Source: Orychophragmus violaceus (lineage: Eukaryota > Streptophyta > Magnoliopsida > Brassicales > Brassicaceae). Taken from it: DNA of 64,000 nt. The position numbers and the translations under genes were made by a program. Location of the stretch: the NCBI GenBank assembly GCA_030180135.1, contig CM058236.1, positions 5,642,001-5,706,000 of the forward strand, read 5' to 3'. Positions 54,623 through 64,000 of the stretch are shown here, piece after piece. The stretch's first letter is position 1. Each line of letters begins with the position of its first letter. The notes under the pieces were generated by a model that did no database searches, was not told where the DNA came from, and saw nothing but the letters and a program-made list of their open reading frames with translations.

Positions 54623-55809
54623 TGATATATCATGGTTTTTACTAGTTTTAGACCATGATATAAGTGTGTTTTAGTGTCTTTTTGTGTTCTTTTAGAGTCT
54701 TTTACAGGTATAATCAGGTTTGGAGCATATTTGGTGATTATGGCACTTTTTGGAGATTTTTGGAGTGTTTGGCCGAGAGATAGAGTTCACTGTCCGAAAC
54801 AGAGAAATGCGTCGATCGTTGCACACTTGCATCGATCGTTGCACCAGCGAGATGGGCCGAAACTCGGCGGTTTATGAAGAGTCAAGATATTGCACTCTGA
54901 TCCAGAAGTTCCTGATATTTACAAAGAAGCCCCTGGCCGAGATTAGACCTATATAATTAAGTTTTTGGTGTTTTATTTACTTACGCTTTCACAATTAAGA
55001 GCAGAGGATTTTTAGAGCTTTTGGGGCTGATCTGAACCTTTACTTCATCTGTATTTGGAGAAGATTTTGAACCCCTTTTATTCTTTATCTTCTATGCAAT
55101 TTATTCATCATATGATTATGTTTTCATTATCTATGTCTGAGTAGATTTCTTGTTAGGTTTAGGGTTTCTCACATAGGATTTCATGACTTGCTAGACTTGT
55201 TTAATTCAGCTAAGGATTCATAACTATATCTGTTCTTCAATCTAATTGTGCTTAAAGCTAGTTCTAACCTGATCAATTAGAATCTAGATCTTAGGTTGCT
55301 AAATACGTCACGGAAGTGGGGTTTAAGAATCTGAACTGATTAGGTTGAGTAATTAAACTTCTCGCAAACGAAAGTTTGGTTTAGGATAATTGTGAACATA
55401 TCAAACTTGGGATTAATGCTAGTTTAATCTGTTAGTTCTCGCAAACAAAAGTTTGGTTTGCTGCACTTAGACTTAGAGAATTATCGCAAAGGAATTTGGT
55501 TAATTCTATATCTGTGTTTTGAGTTCTAGAACTGTGCTTAATTAGATCATTGCTGAATGAACTGTCTGCTTGTCTGAGAACGCCCTAGACTTAGCGCTCT
55601 TAATAACTTGTTTTCACAACCAACAATCTCTGCTTTCTGTTTACTTTCTCGCATTGCTTTTAATTCAATCACATTGCTTTCTTCCTAGTTTAATTTCCTG
55701 TTCTTGAGCTATTGAATACCGGAGTCCCTGTGGATTCGATACCTATATACTACAACTACTGAACTGTGCACTTGCAGTTAGATATAGGATTAAAACCTGA
55801 CACCTATCA
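54623..55809 (+). repeat. Element D 5' LTR
   Basis: 1187 bp, TGATATATCATGG to ACACCTATCA. Dyad motifs at 54808-54843. TATA-like TATATAA near 54951-54957. Confidence 0.92.
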
Positions 55810-55815
55810 AGTTTT

Positions 55816-55833
55816 TGGTGCCGTTGCCGGGGA
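55816..55833 (+). promoter_or_regulatory. Element D primer-binding site, one mismatch
   Basis: TGGTGCCGTTGCCGGGGA, differing from the other Athila copies by a C-to-T change at position 4. It probably arose after insertion. Confidence 0.85.
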
Positions 55834-55965
55834 CTCTTTGAGTCTTCGATAGCTTAGAACCTAGGGTTTTACTAGGATTTTTCGTTTTCTTTTCGTTTTT
55901 GTTTTTAATTTTTTTAGTTGCTGATTTTGTCTGTTTTCTCTCTGTCGCAGGTACCAATATCGCAC

Positions 55966-56055
55966 TGCGTCGATCGTTGCACCCTTAACATCGATCGTCA
56001 CTAGGCGTTTCAGAGATTGAAGCGATCGTTGCACTGATAGCATCGATCGTTGCCG
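55966..56055 (+). repeat. Dyad-motif cluster in element D leader
   Basis: Four half-sites matching the element A leader almost base for base. One is degraded (ACATCGATCGTCAC for GCATCGATCGTCAC). Confidence 0.78.
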
Positions 56056-56073
56056 GACGATTATAGACAGTTT

Positions 56074-58692
56074 ATGCAGACGCAGAAAACTAGAAGTAAT
56101 CCGAACTTGGACTTAGTTAATCTCGATCTTGAAGAACTTGGACGTTTAGAGAGAGCTAACAGAAGAGAAAGAAGAGAAAGGATGGTGCGAGAGCGTTTGA
56201 TTCTGGTACGTGATGCTGAAGGTACCCTGAGGGACCGAGATAACAACCCATACAATGCTTCTTGGCAAAGGGTTGATGCTGAAGGGAATGTCATCCCTGA
56301 TCCTCCTGAGTAACAGCAACAGGAGCAGAACCAGGGTCAAGGACAGGCCCAAGGTAGAGAGATGGTTGTACGTGAGAGGACTTTAGCTGACTACAACAGA
56401 CCGGATGAGTTTCATAGAAACCGGTCAGCTTTAGTGCTTCCTGCTTTTGAGATCAAAACCATCTACTACTCGCTGATGAGACATAATGCATTTCACGGTT
56501 ACCCAACGGAGCAGCCTATGGATCACATTGATTCGTTTGAGGACGTAGTCACTGGCATGAAATATGATGGAATCTGCCCGGACTATCTGTTCCTTAAGCT
56601 CTTTCCGCACAGTCTTGCTGGAGACGCTAGTGCATGGCTGAAGCAGCTGGCACCTGCTCAGTATACTACTTGGGCAGCTTTAAAGAGTGAGTTCCTGCGT
56701 CACTTCTATGATGATGCGCGCTCAGACTAGTCCAGACAGGACATACTCACCTTTTCACAAGGAGCTGTGGAGCCTTTAAAGACTGCCTGGATGAGATTTA
56801 AGCAGTATCAGCGTGACTGCCCACACCATGGATTCACTGAGGTTCAGTTGATTGGCATTTTCTTCAGAGGCATAGATCTTCCATATCAGTCTGCACTGGA
56901 CAATTCCAGTAATGCTAACTTCAACACCAGGACTCCTACACAAGCTAAACAGTTGATTGAGAATCTAATAGGCAGCAACAGCTGCAAGACTATGGATGAG
57001 AGGAGGAAGAAATCTGGTGGAAGTGTAGAGAATTCTGATATAGCTGATATTAGATCTAGGCTGGACACAGTTTGAAATCTCCTAGCAGGTAAGAAAGCTG
57101 TCCACTTTGCCCAAGATGTAGAGGTAATTCAAACTGAGGTGGACACTCAGGAGGAAGATGTGAATTACATAGGAGGTTCTGGATTTCAAGGTAATAGATT
57201 TGGTAATCAACAAGGAAACAGATTCTTCAATGGAGGACAGAAAAGTGCTTTCAACAGCAACTCATCTAATTCTGGACAGACTGGTGGTTTTCAGAAGACC
57301 TTTGGACAAGGTACTCAGAGAACCTATGGGTCTTCATCTTATCAGACTCCTCCTGCACCTACAGCTCATGAGAGTAGAATGGAAGCTATGATGGAACAAC
57401 TAATGGAGAGTCAGACCAAGATTTCTGTGGACTGCAACAAGAAGTTAGATGCTGTCTATGAAGACCTCAATGGGAAGTTTGAGTCCCTGAACACTCACAT
57501 GAAGCAGTTGGATACTCAGGTAAACCAGATTTCCAGCTCAATAAAGGGAAAAGGGCTAGCAGACACTCATATTAAGGCCTGGTCTGTGTACATTAATGAT
57601 GGATCTCACCTAGGTGAAAAATTTGAGTTAAGTACAGCTGAATTGGTGAAGGAAGGAGAAATCCCGGATTTTGGTGAAAAACTCTCGGGTGGAAATTGCA
57701 GCATTGCAACGATCGACACACACTTAGTGTCGATCGATGCACGTCGGGAGCAGACAAATTCACTGAGTGATGATGGTATTGATGCAGACTTAGAGCTTGA
57801 TGGCTTATTCTCTGGAGTCTCTGAGATATCTCAACAGGAGATTTATGCGCATATTGTTAGACAACACTCCTCAGTGTCTGAAGTGATTAGGCAGGAAATT
57901 GAAGAGCTTAAGAAGCTAGAGGAGATTGGTGAAGAATTGGAAGAAATTCCAACTTCTGATCCACCTTATCATCCATGTGTGCAGAGGTATTTGAACAAGA
58001 TGCTGCCTCTAGATAAAGAGCTGAGAGACTGGGTGGTCATAGTTCCTCAACATATTAGTGATGTTCTGTTAACCAAGATCCCGAAGAAGCTGCCTGATCC
58101 TGGAGTCTTTGTGCTTGATTGTTCAATCTTTGAGGATAGTTTCAGGCGTTATCTGTGTGACTTAGGAGCTGCTGGAAGTTTGATGCCATACTCTGTGGCA
58201 GAGAAGCTGGGTATTCTAGATTTTACTCCTACTAGGACCTCTCTTGTCCTAGCTGATCAGTCCATACGAGTTCCTGAAGGACTCCTGATGGACATCCCGG
58301 TGAGAGTTGGAAACTACTTAGTTCCAACAGACTTCTTAGTGCTGAGATATGACTGTGATCCGGATGAAGCATTGCTGCTTGGAAGACCATTTTTGGCTAC
58401 AGCAGGAGCGATAATTGATGTTAGGAACAGCCTGATAGACCTCCATCTGGGAGATGAGCCGCTGCGTTATGAGATGGATAAGCTGCGTAGACCACTGATA
58501 GATGGGCAGACATTCACCATAAGGAATGCAGATGATGAGCAGCCGGATGACACTGTGATTATAGATCCTGGAGCACATTTTACTCCATCTTTTCTTGGAC
58601 ATGAGCATTCTGCAACAGCCTACTCGCCACCTTGGATGAGGAGACTTGGACAGAGACAGAAAAAGTCTATGTTGGGATCTCCTGGTGCCTGA
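56074..58692 (+). pseudogene. Element D gag and protease-like protein, three nonsense codons in one frame
   Basis: Starts at ATG 56074 (MQTQKTRSNPN). Domains run as in C: basic N-terminus, capsid (DHIDSFEDVVTGMKYDGI, SLAGDASAWLKQL, TAWMRFKQYQRDCPHHG), G/N/Q-rich tail, coiled-coil-like region (KLDAVYEDLNGKFESLNTHMK), E-rich linker and protease-like domain (VFVLDCSIFED, LCDLGAAGSLMPYSVAEKLG, LLLGRPFLATAGAIID). The tail is YSPPWMRRLGQRQKKS. Stops are TAA 56311-56313 (CAA in A), TAG 56728-56730 (CAG in A) and TGA 57073-57075 (TGC in A). The frame is otherwise unbroken over 873 codons. A short piece (ERNDF) present in A is missing before EIKTIYYS. No pol is present. Confidence 0.85.
57705..57741 (+). 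repeat. Dyad-motif pair inside element D gag frame
   Basis: GCAACGATCGACAC, spacer ACACTTA, GTGTCGATCGATGC, an almost perfect stem-loop of 14-base arms. Confidence 0.85.
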
Positions 58693-60055
58693 AAAATCTT
58701 GTCCGTCCGATCAAGCTATTGACCTTAAACAAGCGCTGGGTGGGAGGCAACCCACCATTAGGTACTGGTGTTTTTCTACTTAATTTTTGGTGTTTTTGTT
58801 AGGATTTTACGTTTGTTTTTGTTTCTGGTGAGTTTATGTTTGCAGGTCTCGGCCAGATTCGCAGTGCGTCGATCGACGCACTTTTGTGTCGATCGTCACA
58901 ACACGATCGGAATCGCATTGCAGCGATCGTTGCATTACTGAACAACGATCGACCATACACGAAAATCGCCAAGTAACGGTCGATGCACTTAGTGCAACGA
59001 TCGATGCCTGAGCGACAGAGGTAAACCCGACAGAACTCAACAGAACTTTAACAATTTTTATTTTCTTTTTACCGATCCTTCGCTTGACACTACTGGGGAC
59101 AGTGTGTCTTAAGTGTGGGGGAGGTGCTACTGACGTTTATCTTTCTGTTTTCTTAAGAGTCAGTCCATTTTTTTAATTTTTTTGTTTTATTGAGTCAAAA
59201 TTGTTTAAGTAAGAAACTATGATTTTCTGAGAAGATTTACAAGACTTGCAGGAACTTAAGTAACCATTGGGATGAAGTTGCAGGATCTATCTCTGACTAT
59301 TAGAAAACCCCATCACGGATCAACCTATTGAGGACACCCACATCACTTCAGGTATCAGAGGATCCTTTTACTGACTTCAATTTAATACTGACTTAGATTT
59401 CTCACCTAAGGGCTTGGTATACTCTGTGTCGGATTCCCTGTTAGTTCTGACACAGCCTGTCAACCTATCCTATTTAGTTCCCTTCTCCCCTTCTATAAAG
59501 TAAAAAAAAAAAAGATAATAAACTGAGGATGAGTTAGTAACTCCGAAGTGGTCACATGAGTGGTAGAGACCCCTATTATCTCCTGTGCGATCCATGGAAT
59601 GTGTCCAAAGTACACCCCATAACGGGAAGAACACTGATAAAAAAAATAAAATGATACCCAATGTGGGAAAAATCAGTTGTTAAAGAAGGGAAAAGAGAAG
59701 AAAGGGACTAGAGAAAGATAGTATGGTGGTCTAGAGCTGATAAGGTAAGAATCCATGTGCCCTTTGATCGATACTCCTTAGGTGAGACCGCACTTAAATA
59801 CTTGCAGAAGTCATTAGGGAGAATTTGAATGCTTGAATGTGATTGTGGAGTTTACTTAGGACAGTTGCTAAGTGTGGGGGAAGTACATGTTGGTCTTGAT
59901 ATCCTGTGATTGATTCTTTCAGTGGTTTACTAAGGGGAATCTGAGTATTGTAGCTTCTAGGATGAAATGAGTTTCTGAAGAGTTTTCAAACCTCTTCACC
60001 AAGCTTTAGTTCTCTGTTTTGCTTGAGGGCAAGCAAAAGCTAATTGTGGGGGAGT
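58693..60055 (+). other. Element D 3' spacer with dyad cluster and three polypurine tracts
   Basis: No gene. The dyad cluster is at 58863-59007. AAGTGTGGGGGA(A/G) lies at 59110-59122 and 59870-59882; the tract next to the LTR is mutated to AATTGTGGGGGAG at 60042-60054. The rest is near-identical to the element A spacer. Confidence 0.8.
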
Positions 60056-61205
60056 TGATATATCATGGTTTTTACTAGTTTTAGACCATGATATAAGTGT
60101 GTTTTAGTGTCTTTTTATGTTCTTTTAGAGTCTTTTACAGGTATAATCAGGTTTGGAGCATATTTGGTGATTATGGCACTTTTTGGAGATTTTTGGAGTG
60201 TTTGGCCGAGAGATAGAGTTCACTGTCCGAAACAGAGAAATGCGTCGATCGTTGCACACTTGCATCGATCGTTGCACTAGCGAGATGGGCCGAAACTCGG
60301 CGGTTTATGAAGAGTCAATATATTGCACTCTGATCCAGAAGTTCCTGATATTTACAAAGAAGCCCCTAGCCGAGATTAGACCTATATAATTAAGTTTTTA
60401 GTGTTTTATTTACTTACGCTTTCATAATTAAGAGCAGAAGATTTTTAGAGCTTTTGGGGCTGATCTGAACCTTTACTTCATCTGTATTTGGAGAAGATTT
60501 CGAAACCCTTTTCATTATCTATGTCTGAGTAGATTTCTTGTTAGGTTTAGGGTTTCTCACATAGGATTTCATGACTTGCTAGACTTGTTTAATTCAGCTA
60601 AGGATTCATAACTATATCTGTTCTTCAATCTAATTGTTCTTAAAGCTAGTTCTAACCTGATCAATTAGAATCTAGATCTTAGGTTGCTAAATACGTCACG
60701 GAAGTGGGGTTTAGGAATCTGAACTGATTAGGTTGAGCAATTAAACTTCTCGCAAACGAAAGTTTGGTTTAGGATAATTGTGAACATATCAAACTTGGGA
60801 TTAATGCTAGTTTAATCTGTTAGTTCTCGCAAACGAAAGTTTGGTTTGCTGCACTTAGACTTAGAGAATTATCGCTAAGGAATTTGGTTAATTCTATATC
60901 TGTGTTTTGAGTTCTAGAACTGTGCTTAATTAGATCCTTGCTGAATGAACTGTCTGCTTGTCTGATTTCCTGAGAATGCCCTAGATTTAGCGCTCTTAAT
61001 AACTTGTTTTCACAACCAACAATCTCTGCTTTCTGTTTACTTTCTCGCATTGCTTTTAATTCAATCACATTGCTTTCTTCCTAGTTTAATTTCCTGTTCT
61101 TGAGCTATTGAATACCGGAGTCCCTGTGGATTCGATACCTATATACTACAACTACTGAACTGTGCACTTGCAGTTAGATATAGGATTAAAACCTGACACC
61201 TATCA
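60056..61205 (+). repeat. Element D 3' LTR
   Basis: 1150 bp. Dyad motifs at 60241-60276. Compared with the 5' LTR it lacks the stretch between GAACCCTTTT and CATTATCTATG near 60509, which removes the TTCTTTATCTTCTATGC region. Confidence 0.92.
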
Positions 61206-61210
61206 GGCTT

Positions 61211-61517
61211 CTTTGTAAATATTAGGAACTTCTGGGCCAAAGTGTAAAATCTTCCCTCTTCATTAAACCGCCGAGTTTCGGCCCATCTCGCTTGTGCAAC
61301 GATCGACACCAAAGGTGTATCGATCGATGCAATCCTCTGCTTCGGACAGTGAGCTCAACTCTCTCGGCCAAACACTCCAAAAAGCTCCAGAATGCTCCAA
61401 CATCTCCAATTCTGCTCCAAACCTGATTATACCTGTAATAGACTCTAAAAGAACACAAATAGACTCTAAAATACACTTATATCATGGCATAAAACCGGTA
61501 AAAACCATGATATATCA
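61211..61517 (-). repeat. Element C right LTR (its 5' LTR), second segment
   Basis: 307 bases completing the C LTR, with dyad motifs at 61294-61330 and the terminal ATGATATATCA. The ATTTG target duplication follows. Confidence 0.92.
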
Positions 61518-61522
61518 ATTTG

Positions 61523-62872
61523 CCATACTTGCACTTGTCTCGAAATTTCGATCATCGAACTCCACGTCTCATGGAATCCACAATTTTTTTTCCTTTGGTA
61601 ACTCTGAACTGATCCAACACTGATACCGATGCTTTAATCTCTTTGCTAACTCATCAGGTTTGATTGTCGCTTGGATCCAACTGTCGCTCATACCCAACGA
61701 CTTTCTTGAACTTGACTTGTATTTTGGGTTCGGGTTCGGTCTCGCGTTCACGTCACATAATCAATCATGTCCTGCACTAGAACTTAGAAACACCACACTG
61801 AAGCGGTTAGATTCTTTCTAACCTATTCCCGATATCATTTACTCATAGAGGTATGGTTACTTAGTCATGTACCTGACGGTAACACATGACTAAATAACAA
61901 TATTCTATGATTCCACTTTCTCGCGAATAAGCTTCCTATCAAGACCGATTATCAATTCCGAGCTTAGTTCTGTCTAACGGGTTTGCTAACTATCATCCAT
62001 ACCACGAATCTATCCGATAACCTAATTTTTCATCTATAACACCTTCTAGGTATAACAACCTACAACAACCCTTGTTTCTTAAACCGAATGATCTCTACGA
62101 TTCGCTAACCCTATCTTAGAACTACCAACAACCTAGCGAATCTAATAATGCAGCTAGGCTCGCGATTTCCACTAACAATACTAACACATGATAAATGCAC
62201 TTCTAACAACCTAGCAATCAAACACAATGCAACATTGCGGCTTACAATCAAGAAATGTATTTCTACCAACCTAACAGTCACGCAAATGCAAGGCTCCCAA
62301 CTTAGCAGTCAAATAAAGGCATTGCAAACAATCCTAACTATCATACAATGCAATGCATCAAACTAGCTATTACTGTAATGATCAGATGATTGCAGAAAAT
62401 TCAGAATGATAAACTAACAACCTAACGAACGATGCAATGCAAAAATCAGACACATGAGAAACAATCAAAACCCAACAAAACATAATGCAACAAACAATCA
62501 CACAATCAATAGATCTGATCACGGTATGTCAATGCGGTCGCCTCATGGGTCATGGTGAGTGATCGCTTGTTCTGACCATCATTTGTTTTCACATCGTAAT
62601 TATATTGCATTCACAAACCATCACACGCGTGGAGTAAAATTTACTATGTTACTCAAAACGATAAATCGAATACCCAGCATCCACCATATACATAAAACAT
62701 CCATAACCATAGATCGAGTTTTTAGTACATAGTTTAAGCCAAAGTCTACTACAAAGCGAACGTCCCATCATACCCAAAAACAAAATCGCGTGCCACTACA
62801 TAACCGTAAGTCGTCAGTGACAATAATACGCCGATCTATGTACAATAAAAAATGAGTTAGAGGCCTACTTAC
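61523..62872 (-). other. Element H interior: no gene recognised
   Basis: About 1.35 kb. Small ORFs (61569-61751, 62148-62366) show no domain. The stretch 62100-62480 has loosely repeated AACCTA and CAATGCA words. If the zinc-knuckle transcript at 62873-63755 is spliced, this would be its intron or downstream sequence. No pol motifs are visible in any frame I examined. Confidence 0.45.
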
Positions 62873-63755
62873 CTGGGCATACTCTAACCCCTAACCTAAC
62901 GCCTCCAACAAGACCGAAATGCCCAACAAATATGGCAATACGGCTCGCAGGAGTAGCTACTGGCAGGTGTGCCAGGGGGATGGCGAGGGTGCGCATCAAC
63001 TGTGGGTGGTGCCGTGCTGGATCGTGGCTCTTCTATCGGACAAAGAGGCGCCAAGTGGCCTTCATGGCCGCAGATCTGACAAACGCCAGGTGGCGGCACG
63101 GGCTGGTAAGGATCGCAATAGCGAAGATCAGACGGTATAGGGCACCAGTGGAAGTGGAAACCTCGTGCTCTGCAAGCATTACAGTGTACGTACTGGGGCA
63201 TATCCGATGGTAGGGACTCAGACAAATCAGCCTGATGAGGCGGCTGTGGCTGCGGAGGTGGCTGGTGATGAGCGCCGACACGCTGCTCTAGAACATCGGC
63301 GAGCACATCAGTCTGCTCGGCGATACATGCCTCCCAATTCTGATGCTTGAATGGATCGATGGACTCCATCGAAAAGTAGAAGTCCGTCTATAATGACCTG
63401 AGCAAAAGATCTCCCGGGCTGTAGGGCTAAGGAAAGTCAGGTACCTCCAGGATAGGCACCGACGAAGTCCGTCTGTAATGACCTGAGCAAAAGATCTCCC
63501 GGGCTGTAGGGCTCAGGAAAGTCAGGTACCTACAGGATAGGCACCGATGTAGGGATCAATTGAGTCTGCATCATCACAGAGTGAGGCAGGTAAAGGTGAC
63601 GGGAGAGGTGCAGTGACAGCTGCTGCGGCAGAGGCGCTAACTAATGGGCGTAAAGGAACTGGGGCGCGAGACGAGGTACGCAATCCCCGCGTTGAAGAAT
63701 GGGCATGTCGCCCCGAACAAGCTCGACCGGATCCAACTGATTTGTGGCTGCTCAT
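62873..63755 (-). pseudogene. Zinc-knuckle gag-like protein of element H, frame broken by a tandem duplication
   Basis: Minus strand from ATG 63755 (MSSHKSVGSGRACSG), then an A/P-rich stretch. It then meets a stop inside an 85-base tandem duplication (63381-63547). The original frame resumes as PDFPEPYSPGDLLLRSLQTDF and MESIDPFKHQNWEACIAEQT. A P/Q-rich linker and three cysteine clusters follow: CNACRARGFHFHWC, the canonical knuckle CQICGHEGHLAPLC, and CHICWAFRSC. After a stop the strand reads GCCCAG/GTAAGT at 62878-62867, a perfect splice-donor consensus. No capsid homology is seen. It could be the 5' gene of H or of an independent element, and it may have been a spliced mRNA. Confidence 0.5.
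63381..63547. repeat. 85-bp tandem duplication in the zinc-knuckle gene
   Basis: AGTCCGTCTATAATGACC at 63381 recurs as AGTCCGTCTGTAATGACC at 63466. The copies align to 63465 and about 63547 with three differences. 85 is not a multiple of 3, so it shifts frame. One difference makes TAG (from CAG) in the left copy. Confidence 0.93.
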
Positions 63756-64000
63756 GATCTCAAGACTGACCCACACCAAACACACTGAACGCTCCAATCC
63801 ACCCTGGGCCACGGTGCTGCAAGTCTGCATCCAAAAACATGAAAACGAAAGTACAGTTCTAATAAAATTTCTACATCCCATTCCCCCCCCCCCCCCGGGT
63901 TTGACAATCGCAGCTTGGTTTCCTAATGGATACTTGGGCGACTCATTTGACTCGATAAAACACGGAAAAGCTTATAAAAAATCCATGACGAACCATGCTC
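63756..64000. other. Right edge: leader of the zinc-knuckle gene with a 14-C run
   Basis: No gene. A homopolymer of 14 C lies at 63883-63896, followed by GGGTTTGACAATCGC. No LTR end or primer-binding site could be found before the window ends. Confidence 0.5.

Larger units (their letters stand above)
54623..61205 (+). mobile_element. Element D: pol-less Athila derivative inserted in the LTR of C
   Basis: 6583 bp. LTRs lie at 54623-55809 and 60056-61205; the latter is shorter by one deletion of roughly 45 bases near 60509. The target duplication GGCTT lies at 54618-54622 and 61206-61210. The interior has a gag-protease frame (56074-58692) and the usual spacer. The stop region (CCTGGTGCCTGAAAAATCTT) matches the end of the element A pol gene, so D looks like A with protease joined to the pol 3' edge through a short new tail. 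The LTRs differ at over ten sites by eye. Confidence 0.94.
48285..61517 (-). mobile_element. Element C: pol-less Athila derivative, minus strand, split by element D
   Basis: The left LTR is 48285-49473. The right LTR is 53739-54622 plus 61211-61517, interrupted by D. The target duplication ATTTG lies at 48280-48284 and 61518-61522. Without D the element is about 6.6 kb. The LTRs differ at about 1 percent by eye. The interior holds only a gag-protease frame (50835-53489) and the Athila spacer. Reverse transcriptase, RNase H and integrase are absent without visible scars. Confidence 0.93.

Noticed and set aside
62873..63755. Cysteine-rich gag-like protein as a sign of an integrated pararetrovirus
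   Set aside because: No movement protein, coat, protease or reverse transcriptase is present nearby. The neighbourhood is LTR-retrotransposon sequence.

Overview
The window is repeat-rich nuclear DNA from a flowering plant. It is most likely a member of the Brassicaceae, from pericentromeric or other heterochromatic sequence. Supporting signs are Athila- and Tat-type Ty3/gypsy elements, a CACTA transposon with a CACTACAAGAAAA end, a Stowaway-type MITE, an L1-type LINE, and a captured piece of a plant RETICULATA-RELATED gene. I see no intact single-copy host gene, no tRNA or rRNA gene and no CRISPR array. Family names come from motifs I could read; no database search was run. LTR comparisons were made by eye.

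Layout. (1) 1-5451 is a decayed minus-strand LINE, split by a CACTA-like insertion (about 1391-3415) that itself carries a MITE (3089-3327). (2) From 5458 to the right edge the backbone is a minus-strand gypsy-like element 'H'. Its long 3' LTR is broken into 5458-6956, 16765-17593 and about 46535-47968. Its internal sequence is 47969-48284 and 61523 onward, and ends in a zinc-knuckle protein remnant at 62873-63755. (3) Athila element 'A' (6957-16759, TSD ATTAT) sits in that LTR and is the only Athila copy here with a pol gene. (4) Tat element 'B' (17594-46517, minus) sits in the same LTR. It holds a CACTA transposon (18133-21409, TSD ATA), a copia element 'F' (23029-30827, TSD GTTAT), a solo LTR 'G' (31850-33470, TSD CTGAG) and a small Athila derivative 'E' (33873-38874, TSD TTCAT). 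(5) Athila derivative 'C' (48285-61517, minus, TSD ATTTG) sits in the H interior and is itself split by Athila derivative 'D' (54623-61205, TSD GGCTT).

How the parts relate. A encodes gag, protease, reverse transcriptase, RNase H and integrase, with a few lesions. C and D keep gag and a protease-like domain but have no pol. E keeps only the C-terminal half of gag. All four share LTR ends, an Athila-type primer-binding site and a 3' spacer with three polypurine tracts, so C, D and E look like parasites of an A-type machinery. F has apparently identical LTRs and an uninterrupted 1325-codon gag-pol, so it is very young. Tat element B carries, on the opposite strand to its gag-pol, a spliced extra gene now broken by F and G.

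The most unusual signal is a short dyad motif, roughly TGCATCGATCGTTGCA and relatives, usually in inverted pairs with a short spacer. It recurs at matching places (LTR, leader, coding region, 3' spacer) in all four Athila elements, and I noticed no such pairs in the other families.
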